A stretch of DNA of 64,000 nt from Mesorhizobium_K sp040049215. GTDB lineage: Bacteria > Pseudomonadota > Alphaproteobacteria > Rhizobiales > Rhizobiaceae. The notes beneath the pieces were generated by a model. That model was not told the origin of the DNA. It did no database searches and saw nothing but the letters and a program-made list of their open reading frames with translations. Each line of letters starts with the position of its first letter. Positions within the stretch are counted from its first letter, which is position 1. The translations under genes and the position numbers were made by a program. Below, piece after piece: positions 25,677 to 35,765 of the stretch. Location of the stretch: contig NZ_JBDZDN010000001.1 in the NCBI RefSeq assembly GCF_040049215.1, positions 1,922,001 through 1,986,000 of the forward strand. Direction: 5' to 3'.

Positions 25677-26510
25677 ATGGAAAACAGATCGACCTACTGG
25701 CTGGTCGCCCCGTCGGCGCTGATCTTCTGCGTGCTCTTCATCGCGCCGATGGCGTTCTTCGTCGTGCTGAGCTTCTGGCAGGTCGAATATTTCGAGCTGA
25801 GCACGGAACCGACGATCTCCAACTATCGCGACGTCTTCGCCAATTACTGGCACGTGATGGGCTTCACCGTGGTGGTCGCCACCGCCACCGCGCTGCTCAC
25901 CACAGCGCTCGGTTTCATCTTTGCCTTCCTCGCCCGCTTCCGCGCCGGCAAATGGGCGCAGGTGCTGCTCTTCATCGTGCTGATCACGCTGTTCGGCGGC
26001 TATCTGATGAAGATCTATGCGTGGAAAACGATTCTGGGCAATGAAGGCGTGCTCAACAGCGCGCTGATGGCGGCGGGCATCATCTCATCGCCGATCACGT
26101 CGCTGCTCTATAGCCCGCAGGCGGTCGTGCTGACGCTGATGCATTTCAGCCTGCCCTTCGCGGTGCTGCCGATCTACGCGTCGATGCGCGGCATCGCCGA
26201 CAGCGAGGTGGAAGCGGCCCGCGACCTCGGCGCCCGCCGCTGGCCGATACTCTCGACGGTCATCGTCCCGCGTTGCCAGAGCGGCATCGTCGCCGCCTTC
26301 AGCTTCGTCTTCCTGATGGTCGGCGGCGACTATGTCACGCCGCTGCTTGTCGGCGGCAAGCTGACGATGATCGGCAATCTGATCGCGCCGCAGTTCGGCG
26401 CGCAGTTCAACTGGCCGCTGGGCGCCGCCATGTCGATCGTCATGCTGATCGCCGCCGTGGTCATCATCTATCTCTTCCGCCTGCTGATCGCATTGTGGAG
26501 CCGGCAATGA
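25677..26510 (+). CDS. PotB-type ABC permease (system 1)
   Basis: This 277-residue inner-membrane protein has six hydrophobic segments, beginning WLVAPSALIFCVLFIAPMAFFVVL. The EAA loop that docks the ATPase reads EVEAARDLGARRWPILSTVIVPRCQSGIVAAF (about 180-210). The VGGDYVTPLLVGG segment is typical of PotB-like subunits. It overlaps the next permease by 4 bp (ATGA). It forms the channel with 26507-27283. Confidence 0.93.
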   Translation: MENRSTYWLVAPSALIFCVLFIAPMAFFVVLSFWQVEYFELSTEPTISNYRDVFANYWHVMGFTVVVATATALLTTALGFIFAFLARFRAGKWAQVLLFIVLITLFGGYLMKIYAWKTILGNEGVLNSALMAAGIISSPITSLLYSPQAVVLTLMHFSLPFAVLPIYASMRGIADSEVEAARDLGARRWPILSTVIVPRCQSGIVAAFSFVFLMVGGDYVTPLLVGGKLTMIGNLIAPQFGAQFNWPLGAAMSIVMLIAAVVIIYLFRLLIALWSRQ

Positions 26511-27283
26511 ACGCACGTTCCAACATCTTCTGGGGCATCGTCGCCGTCCTCTTCATCGTCTTCCTGCTGTCGCCTATCCTGCTGCTCGTCGTCTTCTCCT
26601 TCACCTCGCGCACGCTGACCAACTTCCCCATCGAGGCGCTCTCGTTCCACTGGTGGCAGGAGATGGTGGTGACGCGCCAGTTCTGGCCGTCCCTGGCCAA
26701 CAGCCTGATTATCGCCGTCTGCGTCGCAATCGTCTCGGCGATCGTCGGAACGCTGGCCGCCATGGGGCTGGCCGCGATGCCGAAACGTCGTGCTTCCATC
26801 ATCATGGCGCTGCTGACGCTGCCCGTCATGCTGCCGCCCCTGGTGCTCGGCGTGGCGCTGCTCTCCTTCTATGTCAGCATCGACCTTAAGCTCGGCCTGC
26901 CGACCGTCATCCTCAGCCACGTGCTTTTCGCGCAGCCCTTCGTGGTTCTCATCGTGCATGCGCGCATGGTCAATTTCGACCCGCGCGTGGTCGAAAGCGC
27001 GCGCGACCTCGGAGCGAGCCCCCTGCAGGCCTTCCTCACGGTGACGCTGCCGATCATCCGGCCGGTGGTGATCGGTGCTGCGCTCATCGCCATGGCGCTG
27101 TCGATCGACGACTTCATCATCACCTTCTTCACCATAGGCACCGGCAACACGCTGCCGACTCTGGTCTGGGGCATGATCCGTACCGGTCTCACGCCATCCG
27201 TCAACGCCATCGGCACGCTGATCCTGCTCTTGACCATCGGCTCGACGGTGATCGCGCTGCAGCTCACGCGCTATCGCGGCTGA
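26507..27283 (+). CDS. PotC-type ABC permease (system 1)
   Basis: The product is a 258-residue inner-membrane protein with about six helices. The EAA loop is VVESARDLGASPLQAFLTVTLPIIRPVVIGAAL (about 160-195), followed by MALSIDDFIITFFTIGTGNTLPTLVWGMIR, a PotC hallmark. The start ATG26507 overlaps the stop of the previous gene (ATGA). The next gene, an SDR, begins nine bases after its stop, so the dehydrogenase is part of the operon. Confidence 0.93.
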   Translation: MNARSNIFWGIVAVLFIVFLLSPILLLVVFSFTSRTLTNFPIEALSFHWWQEMVVTRQFWPSLANSLIIAVCVAIVSAIVGTLAAMGLAAMPKRRASIIMALLTLPVMLPPLVLGVALLSFYVSIDLKLGLPTVILSHVLFAQPFVVLIVHARMVNFDPRVVESARDLGASPLQAFLTVTLPIIRPVVIGAALIAMALSIDDFIITFFTIGTGNTLPTLVWGMIRTGLTPSVNAIGTLILLLTIGSTVIALQLTRYRG

Positions 27284-27292
27284 GGGCGGAAG

Positions 27293-28096
27293 ATGGCGGG
27301 GCGGTTGAAAGGGAAAGTCGCGCTCATCACCGGCGGCGCGTCGGGTATCGGCAAGGCCGGCTCGATGCTGATGGCACGGGAAGGCGCGAAGATCGTCGTT
27401 GCCGACATCGATGCGGCGCGCGCCGAAACGGTGGTGCGTGAGATCGAGGCGGCCGGCGGCGAAGCGCTCGCGGTCCGGGTCGACGTCCGTGAATCCGCCT
27501 CGGTGCAGGCGATGGTCGCCGCCTCGGTCGAGCGTTTCGGCCGCATCGACGTGCTCTTCCACAACGCGGTCTCGGTGCCGCTGGTCAACAAGCACGACCG
27601 CCGCATCACCGAGCTGCCGGAAGAGACTTGGCACGCCATCGTCGGGCTGGTTCTGACGGGCACGTTCCTCACGGCGAAATACGTCGCGCAGAAGATGCTG
27701 GAACAGCGTTCGGGTTCGATCATCCTGACCGCCACCGTGGACGCGCTGGTCGGCCAGGCCGGGCTCGACGCCTATACGGCCGCCAAGGGCGGCGTCGTGT
27801 CGATGACGCGCTCGATGGCCGCCGGCCTGTCGCCGGAAGGCGTGCGCGTCAACGCCATCTGCCCGGGTTTCGTCAAGACGCCGCACCAGAGCGTCTTCCT
27901 CGACGACGACAAAGAGCGCGCGGCGATCGAATCGCTGCACCTGATGGGCATCATGGATCCCGAGGAGGTCGCGGCCTTCGCGGTTTTCCTGGCATCCGAC
28001 GAGGCGCGCTCGATGACCGGCGGCATCCATGTCGTCGACAGCGGCTACACGGCCTTCAAGGCGAACATCGACCCCGCGGCGGTCTTCAAGCGCTGA
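27293..28096 (+). CDS. Short-chain dehydrogenase/reductase of the system 1 operon
   Basis: This 267-residue SDR starts MAGRLKGKVALITGGASGIGKAGSML and has the Tyr/Lys pair in DAYTAAKGGVVSM. Two family positions differ: the usual NNAG reads HNAVSVP, and the strand with the catalytic serine reads IILTATVDAL, placing Thr where Ser is common. Position relative to the importer suggests it oxidises or reduces the imported sugar-like compound. The substrate is unknown. It lies nine bases after the second permease. A gene-free 159 bases follow before the next operon. Confidence 0.88.
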   Translation: MAGRLKGKVALITGGASGIGKAGSMLMAREGAKIVVADIDAARAETVVREIEAAGGEALAVRVDVRESASVQAMVAASVERFGRIDVLFHNAVSVPLVNKHDRRITELPEETWHAIVGLVLTGTFLTAKYVAQKMLEQRSGSIILTATVDALVGQAGLDAYTAAKGGVVSMTRSMAAGLSPEGVRVNAICPGFVKTPHQSVFLDDDKERAAIESLHLMGIMDPEEVAAFAVFLASDEARSMTGGIHVVDSGYTAFKANIDPAAVFKR

Positions 28097-28220
28097 CGTT
28101 CTGGTTATCCGGTCCGCGAACCGGCGTTTCATGCCGTCCCGGTCAGCCGCTCTATTCCTACCGCATGCACGCAACGCCCCCAACAGGATCGCGATTGACT
28201 ACCCCGCAAATCGATGTTGA

Positions 28221-28257
28221 ATATTGGATGCAAAATCCAGCAAGGAGCATCCAGTAT
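28221..28257. promoter_or_regulatory. TTGGATRCA operator, double site, before Gfo/Idh gene
   Basis: ATATTGGATGC (28221-28231) and its near-inverse GCATCCAGTAT (28247-28257) flank the ribosome site AAGGAG and run into the start codon at 28256. The first also continues as ATTGGATGCAAAATCC. The same TTGGATRCA core occurs at four other promoters at 33.3, 34.1, 36.7 and 38.5 kb. Binding here would block translation start and promoter clearance. The probable binder is the GntR protein encoded at 33376-34056 (inference). Confidence 0.6.
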
Positions 28258-29269
28258 GACGCCTGTTCGTTTCGGCATCGTCTCGACGGCCAGGATAGCG
28301 AGGGACTGGGTCATCCCGGCCATGCAGGCCGTACCGGAATGCGAGGTCGTCGCCATCACCTCCCGCGACGAGGCGAAAGCCGCTACCGTTGCCGCCGAGT
28401 TCGGAATACCGCGGCACTATGGCTCGCTGGCTGAAATGCTGACGGACCCGCTCGTGGAGGCGGTCTACATTCCAACGCCCAACAGCGCTCACGTGGAGGA
28501 AACGATCGCGGCGGCGCGCGCGGGGCGGCACGTGCTGTGCGAGAAGCCGATAGCCCTCGATGCGGCGGAAGCGCGCCAGCTGATCGACGTGCAGCGGGAA
28601 ACCGGCGTTCAGATGTCGGAAGCCTTCATGGTGCGCTACCATCCGCGTTGGCTCGCCGCTCGCCAGATCGTCCGCAGCGGCAGGCTCGGCCGGGTCACGC
28701 AGATCCATGCGACGTACAGCGTTCTCAACGACAATCCCGGCGACATCCGCTTCGATCCGGCGCTGGGCGGCGGCGCGTTGGGCGATGTCGGCGTCTACCC
28801 GATCACGGCCGCGAGGTTCCTGTTCGAGGACGAACCCGTGGCTGCAACGGCGACATTCCAGAAGAACAACCCGGCCGGCGTCGACATCGCCGTTTCCGGG
28901 ATGCTCGAATTCCCTGATGACCGCGCGCTTCTGTTCAGCGGCGCGCTGCTGCAGGCATGGGCGCACTGGATCGTGGTGATCGGCAGCGAAGGGTGGATGG
29001 AGATCCCCATTGCCGTCTGGCCCTCGGCCCAGCAGGAGACGGTGATACGGCTTCGGGGCCGCGCCGACCTCAACGACACGGATGTCGAAGTCCTGACCTT
29101 CCCGCCGGCAAACCAATATGAGCACGAGGTTCGAGAGTTCGCCCGCGCGGTGCGCGGCGCCACGCCCCAGCCCTGGCCGATCGAGAATGCGGTCGCCGGA
29201 ATGCGCGTCCTCGACGCGGTCCGCAAATCGGCTTCGACCCATTCACGGGTTCTCGTCGAAAAGGCCTAG
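28256..29269 (+). CDS. Gfo/Idh/MocA family oxidoreductase in the TTGGATRCA regulon
   Basis: This 337-residue NAD(P)-binding oxidoreductase starts MTPVRFGIVSTARIARDWVIPAM, has the EKP motif in VLCEKPIAL (about 92-100) and the C-terminal domain stretch FMVRYHPRWLAARQIV, then GGGALGDVGVYPITAARFLF. It resembles sugar/cyclitol/imine dehydrogenases of this superfamily. ATG28256 has AAGGAG at 28242-28247. It converges with the system 2 ATPase gene with 21 bases between stops, and shares the operator of that gene cluster, so it is probably a step in the same pathway. Confidence 0.9.
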   Translation: MTPVRFGIVSTARIARDWVIPAMQAVPECEVVAITSRDEAKAATVAAEFGIPRHYGSLAEMLTDPLVEAVYIPTPNSAHVEETIAAARAGRHVLCEKPIALDAAEARQLIDVQRETGVQMSEAFMVRYHPRWLAARQIVRSGRLGRVTQIHATYSVLNDNPGDIRFDPALGGGALGDVGVYPITAARFLFEDEPVAATATFQKNNPAGVDIAVSGMLEFPDDRALLFSGALLQAWAHWIVVIGSEGWMEIPIAVWPSAQQETVIRLRGRADLNDTDVEVLTFPPANQYEHEVREFARAVRGATPQPWPIENAVAGMRVLDAVRKSASTHSRVLVEKA

Positions 29270-29290
29270 AGCAGAATGGTCTCAGGTCCT

Positions 29291-30384
<1,094 letters not shown>

Positions 30385-30388
<4 letters not shown>

Positions 30389-31173
30389 GTGGGTGTCCGT
30401 GCTGCAATCGCCGTCCTGCGCTTCAAATGCCCGATCGCCCAGGCGATGCACAGGATCACGATGGAGAAGACGAGCGCCAGCGTCGACACCGCGTTGATCA
30501 AGGGGGTCACGGTCCGCCGCATCATCGACCAGATATACATCGGCAATGTGGTTTCGGTCCCGGCGACGAATACCGTGACGATGAATTCGTCGAACGACAC
30601 TGCGAACGCCAGTATGGAGGCGGCGAGCAGCGTCGGCATGATCAGCGGCAGCGTCACATTCCGGAACACCTGCAACTGATTGGCGCCGAGGTCGCGGGCC
30701 GCTTCCTCCAGCGACGGGTCGAACAGGGAAAGCCGCGCGCGCATGGTCAGGATGAGGACCGGCAATGCAATGACCACATGGCCGATGACGATGGAGACGG
30801 TCGACAGCTGGATGCCGAGCTGGGCGAACAGCACCAGCAGCGATACGCCGACGAACAGGCCGGGAAGCGCGATCGGCGTCAGCCAGAGCGCTGCCAGCAC
30901 GGTTCTCGTGCGCCGGCCGACGCGCAGCCAGGCGAGCGCAGCCGCGGCACCGAGCACCAGGCAGATGACGGCTGTAGCAAAGGCGATGACCAGGCTCTTC
31001 AGCAGCGCGTTGCCCAACTGCGCATTGCCCAGCATCTCGGCGTACCAGCGCAGGCTCAGGCCCTGGAATGGAAACGAAAGGGCCGGCGAGGCGTGAAACG
31101 AGAAAAGCACGATGATCGCGATCGGGGCGATCAGGAAGCCGAGAACCAGCCAGACAGTCAGTCTTAGGATCAT
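30385..31173 (-). CDS. PotC-type ABC permease (system 2)
   Basis: The product is a 262-residue inner-membrane protein starting MILRLTVWLVLGFLIAPIAIIVLFSFH. Six helices are apparent. The EAA loop reads SLEEAARDLGANQLQVFRNVTLPLIMPTLLAAS, followed by FAVSFDEFIVTVFVAGTETTLPMYIWSMMRR, a PotC signature. The start at 31173 overlaps the stop of the upstream permease by 4 bp (ATGA); a longer reading would add six residues. It pairs with 31170-32057. Confidence 0.93.
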
Positions 31174-32057
31174 TGGCCGGCCGCCTCCCAATGCCTAAGC
31201 CGCTTGCGTCCCGGCAGGAGCCCCGTGGTGCGGCCTGCAACGACAATCACGGCGTAGAGAATGCCGGAGACCGCGAACATGATGAAGGCCTGCGCGGCGC
31301 CGAGCGGCCAGTTCCCAGTCTTGCGAAACTGGTCGGCGATCAGCAGCCCGGTCGTCTGGCCCGAGGAGCCGCCGAGCATCTGCGGCGTGACATAGTCTCC
31401 GGCGACGAGGATGAAGGTCAGAATGAAAGCGCTCACCAGCCCGTTGGCCGCGTTGGGGGCAATGACCCGAAAGAAGGCGCCGATCGGCGATGTTCCGAGG
31501 TCGCGCGATGCTTCGACGAGTTCGGGCTTGATGTCCCTCAGCGAGGAAACCACCATCAGGATGCAGAGCGGCAGATAGACGTGGACCAGCGTGATCGCGA
31601 CGGCGAACCTGCTGAACAGCAATGCTTCGACCGGTGCATCGATCAGCCCCAACTGCAGCAGGATCGTGTTGAGCACCCCGCTGGTGCCGAGCAGCGTGCG
31701 CCACGCGTAGATGCGCACCAGGTAGCTCGAGAACCATGTGATCAGGATGAGATACAGGATTGCCTGAGAGCGGCTAACATAAGTCAGGTAGTAGGCTACC
31801 GGCACAGCCAGAAGCAGCGTTGCCGCGGCAGTCACCAGACCGATGACGATCGCGTTGACGGTCACGCGCCAGAACAGCGGTGACGCCAGCGAATTCAGGT
31901 AGTTGGAGAAGACGAAGTCGGGAACGATCCTGTAGGACGCCGCCGTCCAGAAACTGTAGACAAACAGAATCGCTGTCGGCACCACGAAGAATGCCAGCAT
32001 GTAGAAGGCTGCCGGCGCCGCCAGCAGCCTTCCGGTCATCTCGTTGGACAGTTTCAC
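31170..32057 (-). CDS. PotB-type ABC permease (system 2)
   Basis: This 295-residue inner-membrane protein starts MKLSNEMTGRLLAAPAAFYMLAFFVVPTAILFVYSFW. The EAA loop is ELVEASRDLGTSPIGAFFRVIAPNAANGLVSAF (about 188-220), then ILVAGDYVTPQMLGGSSGQTTGLLIADQF, typical of PotB-like subunits. It lies 39 bases downstream of the binding-protein gene and overlaps the next permease. It forms the importer pore with 30385-31173. Confidence 0.93.
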   Translation of the reverse strand: MKLSNEMTGRLLAAPAAFYMLAFFVVPTAILFVYSFWTAASYRIVPDFVFSNYLNSLASPLFWRVTVNAIVIGLVTAAATLLLAVPVAYYLTYVSRSQAILYLILITWFSSYLVRIYAWRTLLGTSGVLNTILLQLGLIDAPVEALLFSRFAVAITLVHVYLPLCILMVVSSLRDIKPELVEASRDLGTSPIGAFFRVIAPNAANGLVSAFILTFILVAGDYVTPQMLGGSSGQTTGLLIADQFRKTGNWPLGAAQAFIMFAVSGILYAVIVVAGRTTGLLPGRKRLRHWEAAGQ

Positions 32058-32096
32058 GATGTGCTTCCGTAGCGCGCCGGGCGCATCAGGCCATCT

Positions 32097-33236
32097 TCAC
32101 ATGCCGGCCTTGAATTCCTGCCAGGCGGCGACCCAGTCGTCATAGGTCGCATGGGTGTCCGATGCGCGCGGCGGAATGCCGGGCAGTCCGGCCGCGAATA
32201 TCTTGTCGATCGAGCCATAGTCGATGCGCGCGCGAGATTTCTCATCGAGCAGCTCGACGGCCTTCTTGGACACTGGCGCCTGGACGACGGCCATCGCCAC
32301 CTCGGCCTGGATCTTGGGATCGAGGGACTGATTGATGAAGGCGTGAGCAGCCTCGATATTGTCGGCGGAAATCGGAATGAACCAGGCATCGACCCACAAT
32401 ACCGGCCCTTCCTCGGGCAGCGCCATCTCGATCTTCACATTCTGCTCTTCGGCCTGTCCCAGGATTGACGGGTCGGCGCACAGCGCCGCCACGACCTCGC
32501 CCGACACCATCAGGTTGAGCAGCTCGCCCTGGTTGAGGGCGATGACGCGCGCCTGATCGCGGTATTTGGCGAATTCGGCGAAGGTCTGGGCCAGCTCGTC
32601 CTTGGTCAGCAGAGGATACTTCGCACCCAGGCCGGCGACCCGCGCGGCGACCGGCCAGGAGCTGACCGTGTCGTCCATGATCGCGATCTTGCCCTTCAAT
32701 GCGGGATCGAGGAGGTCCGCGTAGGATTTCGGCGCCGCCAGCTTGTCCTTGTTGTAGAGCAGCGTGTTGAAGCCCCAGATGTAGGGCGAGCCCCACAGCT
32801 TGCCGTCGGCGAACCATGTCGGCTGGTCGTAGAACTGTCCGAAAAGGTTGTCGGCGTTGTAGTTGGGGACCTGTGCCGGGTCGATCGGCGTGACGATCTT
32901 CATCTCCCGGATATAGAGGTCGGCATAGGCCTGGTTGTATTCGGCAAGATCGATGGGCGGGGGATTGCCGGCCACGAATTTCGCCTGAACGTCGTCCTGA
33001 TTGGCGATCGACGTCGCTTCGATGGTAACGCCGGTGGCGGCCTTCCAGTCGGTCAGTTGAGCGTTGAGGTCGTATCCCTCCCAGGCCATCACCTGAAGCG
33101 CGCCGCTCGGCGCGGCCTGCGCCCAAGACGATATCCTGACCAATGTCGCGCCTGCCGCGAGGCCGGTCAGCCCTGCCAGCGCCGCGCGGCGGCTGACGGA
33201 GGTCCCCAAACCCTTCCTGCCGATTTCGTCAAACAT
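32097..33236 (-). CDS. PotD-type periplasmic substrate-binding protein (system 2)
   Basis: The product is a 379-residue binding protein with a twin-arginine-type leader (VSRRAALAGLTGLAAGATLVRISSWAQA), mature from about APSGALQVMAWEGYD. The WEGYD opening, PYIWGFNTLLYNKDKL and LWVDAWFIPISADNIEAAHAFIN stretches belong to the polyamine-class extracellular binding proteins. ATG33236 follows GAGAGGAACGATA. It is the first gene of the system 2 importer operon; a TTGGATACA operator lies at 33272-33284. Associated enzymes suggest an amino or imino acid such as hydroxyproline or its betaine (inference). Confidence 0.9.
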   Translation of the reverse strand: MFDEIGRKGLGTSVSRRAALAGLTGLAAGATLVRISSWAQAAPSGALQVMAWEGYDLNAQLTDWKAATGVTIEATSIANQDDVQAKFVAGNPPPIDLAEYNQAYADLYIREMKIVTPIDPAQVPNYNADNLFGQFYDQPTWFADGKLWGSPYIWGFNTLLYNKDKLAAPKSYADLLDPALKGKIAIMDDTVSSWPVAARVAGLGAKYPLLTKDELAQTFAEFAKYRDQARVIALNQGELLNLMVSGEVVAALCADPSILGQAEEQNVKIEMALPEEGPVLWVDAWFIPISADNIEAAHAFINQSLDPKIQAEVAMAVVQAPVSKKAVELLDEKSRARIDYGSIDKIFAAGLPGIPPRASDTHATYDDWVAAWQEFKAGM

Positions 33237-33271
33237 TATCGTTCCTCTCTTATTGCCGGATTGACTATGGG

Positions 33272-33284
33272 ATATTGGATACAT
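33272..33284. promoter_or_regulatory. TTGGATRCA operator before system 2 importer
   Basis: ATATTGGATACAT lies 36-48 bases upstream of the binding-protein start at 33236, in the promoter position. It shares the TTGGATRCA core with four other sites at 28221, 34111, 36714 and 38530. Control by the adjacent GntR regulator is inferred. Confidence 0.6.
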
Positions 33285-33375
33285 CTTTGGCGGAGAGTCA
33301 AGGGCGCAGCCCCACAAAGGGTATCTTTACGATCGGCTTGAGGGACCCGAGGAAGGAGGCGGAACGCCGCTCCGG

Positions 33376-34056
33376 CTAAGCCAGGCTTTCGCTGGCCTTC
33401 AACTGGCTGACGATTTCCTCGGCAGCATCGGAGACGTGCTTCTTGAGGAGCTTCGAGGTCTGCACGATGTCGCGCGCCCGATAGGCTTCGAAAATATCCC
33501 GGTGTTCATGCAGCGCCTTGGTCTGCGCCTTGATCGGTTCGATCTGCAAGCGCAGGTATCGGTCGGCGGAATTGTACAAGGTTTGCACGACCGCCAGCGA
33601 CCGCGGACGCATCGCCGGGGACAGCAGCGCAATATGGAAAGCCCAGTTCAGGCGGCTGAGTTCCTTGGGGTCGCCTCGCGGAATAGCGTCTTCATAGTCC
33701 TTCAGCGCGCGGCCGGCATTGGAGATATCCTCGTCCGACATACGAGCCATCGCCTTGCGGACGAGAAACGGCTCCAGCAGGAGGCGGGCGTCGAAGAGGT
33801 CGATCGCATCGTCGGCGGACAGATCCGACACCACAGCGCCGCGATGGGTGCGGATCACCACCAGCCCGTCCGCCTCGAGCTGCAGCAGGGCCTCACGGAC
33901 CGGTATGCGGCTGACGCCGAGTTCGGCCGCGATCGCTTCCTGGCGTATCTGGTGCCCGCCCGGGTAGTCGCCGCCAATGATCTTCGACGCGATATAGTCG
34001 GCCACCATCGCCGTGACGGTCTGCCGCTGCAGCAATGGCTTGGCCTGGGTCGACAT
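33376..34056 (-). CDS. GntR (FCD-type) regulator of the 28-38 kb regulon
   Basis: This 226-residue regulator has a winged helix at about residues 12-75 (TVTAMVADYIASKIIGGDYPGGHQIRQEAIAAELGVSRIPVREALLQLEADGLVVI) and an all-helical FCD effector domain (DLFDARLLLEPFLVRKA, then LNWAFHIALL and LHEHRDIFEAYRARD, which carry the usual metal-binding histidine positions). It sits in the middle of the cluster, between the importer and the enzymes, and has the shared TTGGATGCA motif upstream of itself at 34111-34121. It is therefore likely an autoregulated repressor of all five units. Confidence 0.92.
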   Translation of the reverse strand: MSTQAKPLLQRQTVTAMVADYIASKIIGGDYPGGHQIRQEAIAAELGVSRIPVREALLQLEADGLVVIRTHRGAVVSDLSADDAIDLFDARLLLEPFLVRKAMARMSDEDISNAGRALKDYEDAIPRGDPKELSRLNWAFHIALLSPAMRPRSLAVVQTLYNSADRYLRLQIEPIKAQTKALHEHRDIFEAYRARDIVQTSKLLKKHVSDAAEEIVSQLKASESLA

Positions 34057-34104
34057 GGTCGATGCTTCCGGGTTGGTTCAACTCAACATATGACCCTATA
34101 CAAC

Positions 34105-34121
34105 CAATATATTGCATCCAA
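34105..34121. promoter_or_regulatory. TTGGATRCA operator before the GntR gene
   Basis: ATTGCATCCAA (34111-34121; TTGGATGCAAT on the minus strand) overlaps the 10-bp palindrome CAATATATTG (34105-34114). It lies 49-65 bases upstream of the GntR start at 34056. The core is the same as at the four other promoters of the cluster, which suggests autoregulation. Confidence 0.6.
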
Positions 34122-34223
34122 CTGGCTGCGGACCAGTTTACACACGATTCCGCATAATTCGAGGTCCGCATGATTCCAGGCCTCCGGCGGAAGCCGTGCG
34201 AGACGGTCGGCCAATCCCGTGCT

Positions 34224-35723
34224 TCAGGTGGCCCACCACACGCTTTTCGTGCGCGAATACTGGTCGAGCGAATGGATGCCTTTGTCCTTGCCGCCAAATC
34301 CCGATGTCTTGAAGCCTCCGAAAGGAGTCGTGAAATCACCTTCGCAAAACGCGTTCACGGCGATGAAGCCGGCGTCCAGATCGATCGAAGCCTGGCGGAT
34401 TGCGTCAGGGTCGGAACCGAACAGATAGGCGCTCAGGCCATAGGGCGTGTCGTTGGCGCTTCGCGTGGCGTCCGCGAGATCGTCGTAGAAGCGTACCGAA
34501 AGCACCGGTCCGAAGATCTCCTCCGTCCAGGCCTCGGACTGCTCGTCCACGTCGAAGAACACGACGGGCTCGACGAGCCTCTCGGAATGTCCGACGACGC
34601 CGGCCTGGGAGACGATCAGATCGTTGTTGCGCGACTTCTCCCCGTCGATCGCGCCGCGCACCTTCGCGGCATGGATGTCGCTCACCAGCGGGCCGATGCG
34701 GGTTGCCGTGTCGAACGGGTCGCCGATCTGCCAATCCTTCATCCTGGCGGCCAGAACCGAACGGACCTCGTCTTCAAGATGGGCAGGCGCCATCAGGCGT
34801 GAAATGGACGAGCACAACTGGCCCGAATTCATCAGGAAGCCGGTCGTTATGTCGTCGGCGTAGCGCTCGATGGAACGCACCTCGGGCAGAATGATGGCCG
34901 GGTTCTTGCCGCCGCATTCGAGCGAAATCTCCTTGAGATTCGAATCGGCGGCATAGCGCAGGAAGCGTCGGCCGGTCGCGGTGGAGCCGGTGAAATTGAT
35001 GGCGGCGACCGAACCGTGCAGCCCGAGCGCCTTGCCCGCCACGGCGCCGGAGCCGGGCACGACATTGATGACGCCGGCAGGGAACCCGATCTCGAAGGCA
35101 AGCTCGGCGAGGCGCAGCGTCGTCAGCGGCGTGTCGTCGGCGGGCTTGCAGACGATCGTGTTGCCGGCGGCGAGCGCCGGCCCGATTTTCAGTGCTAGCG
35201 TGGTGAGGGGATAGTTCCACGGCAAGACGATGCCGACGACGCCCCGCGGTTCGCGGATGATCTGGCTGACCACGCCCTTGCGGCGGGAGGGGCTGAGATC
35301 GTAGGCGGTTTCCACCAGGCTCGCGTACCAGCGCAGGACGCCGAGCGTGGTCGGCACGTCGTCGTTGACGGTGTGCAGGATCGGCTTGCCGACATCTAGG
35401 CTCTCGAGCAAGGCGAACTCGAGGCCCCGCTCCTCGATCGCGTCGGCGAGCGCCCGCAACAGGGCGGCCCGGCCGTCGCCTTGCAATGCGCCCCATGGTC
35501 CCTTGAGCGCGGCCGCCGCCGCCTTCACCGCGAGATCCACTTGGTTTTCGCTGGCGAAGCTGACTTCGGCGATGATTTCGCCGCCGAAGGGTGCCATGAT
35601 CTGCCGGGTCTCGGCGCTGGCGTCCGCCGTCATGCGGTCGCCGATCCAGGATGCGTTGAGGCTGGCGGCAACTTTCCTGATCTTGTCGATCTCGGACGGC
35701 TCGATGGGTGACAGGGGTTTCAT
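34224..35723 (-). CDS. Aldehyde dehydrogenase, PuuC-like
   Basis: This 499-residue NAD(P)-dependent aldehyde dehydrogenase has the catalytic Cys304 (MNSGQLCSS), general base Glu269 (SLECGGKNP) and nucleotide region FTGSTATGRRF. The ending FGGFKTSGFGGKDKGIHSLDQYSRTKSVWW is like gamma-glutamyl-aminobutyraldehyde and related semialdehyde dehydrogenases. In a hydroxyproline-type pathway it would oxidise 2-oxoglutarate semialdehyde to 2-oxoglutarate. It lies 42 bases downstream of the DapA-like gene on the same strand and shares its promoter. Confidence 0.93.
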   Translation of the reverse strand: MKPLSPIEPSEIDKIRKVAASLNASWIGDRMTADASAETRQIMAPFGGEIIAEVSFASENQVDLAVKAAAAALKGPWGALQGDGRAALLRALADAIEERGLEFALLESLDVGKPILHTVNDDVPTTLGVLRWYASLVETAYDLSPSRRKGVVSQIIREPRGVVGIVLPWNYPLTTLALKIGPALAAGNTIVCKPADDTPLTTLRLAELAFEIGFPAGVINVVPGSGAVAGKALGLHGSVAAINFTGSTATGRRFLRYAADSNLKEISLECGGKNPAIILPEVRSIERYADDITTGFLMNSGQLCSSISRLMAPAHLEDEVRSVLAARMKDWQIGDPFDTATRIGPLVSDIHAAKVRGAIDGEKSRNNDLIVSQAGVVGHSERLVEPVVFFDVDEQSEAWTEEIFGPVLSVRFYDDLADATRSANDTPYGLSAYLFGSDPDAIRQASIDLDAGFIAVNAFCEGDFTTPFGGFKTSGFGGKDKGIHSLDQYSRTKSVWWAT

Positions 35724-35765
35724 TTCACCGTCTCGTCAGAAAGACATCGGAGCGTTAGCGACCGG

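Noticed and set aside
26468..28183. 571-residue open frame on the minus strand
   Set aside because: It is antisense to the PotC-type permease and SDR genes; composition rich in Arg, Asp, His, Gln and no recognisable domain.
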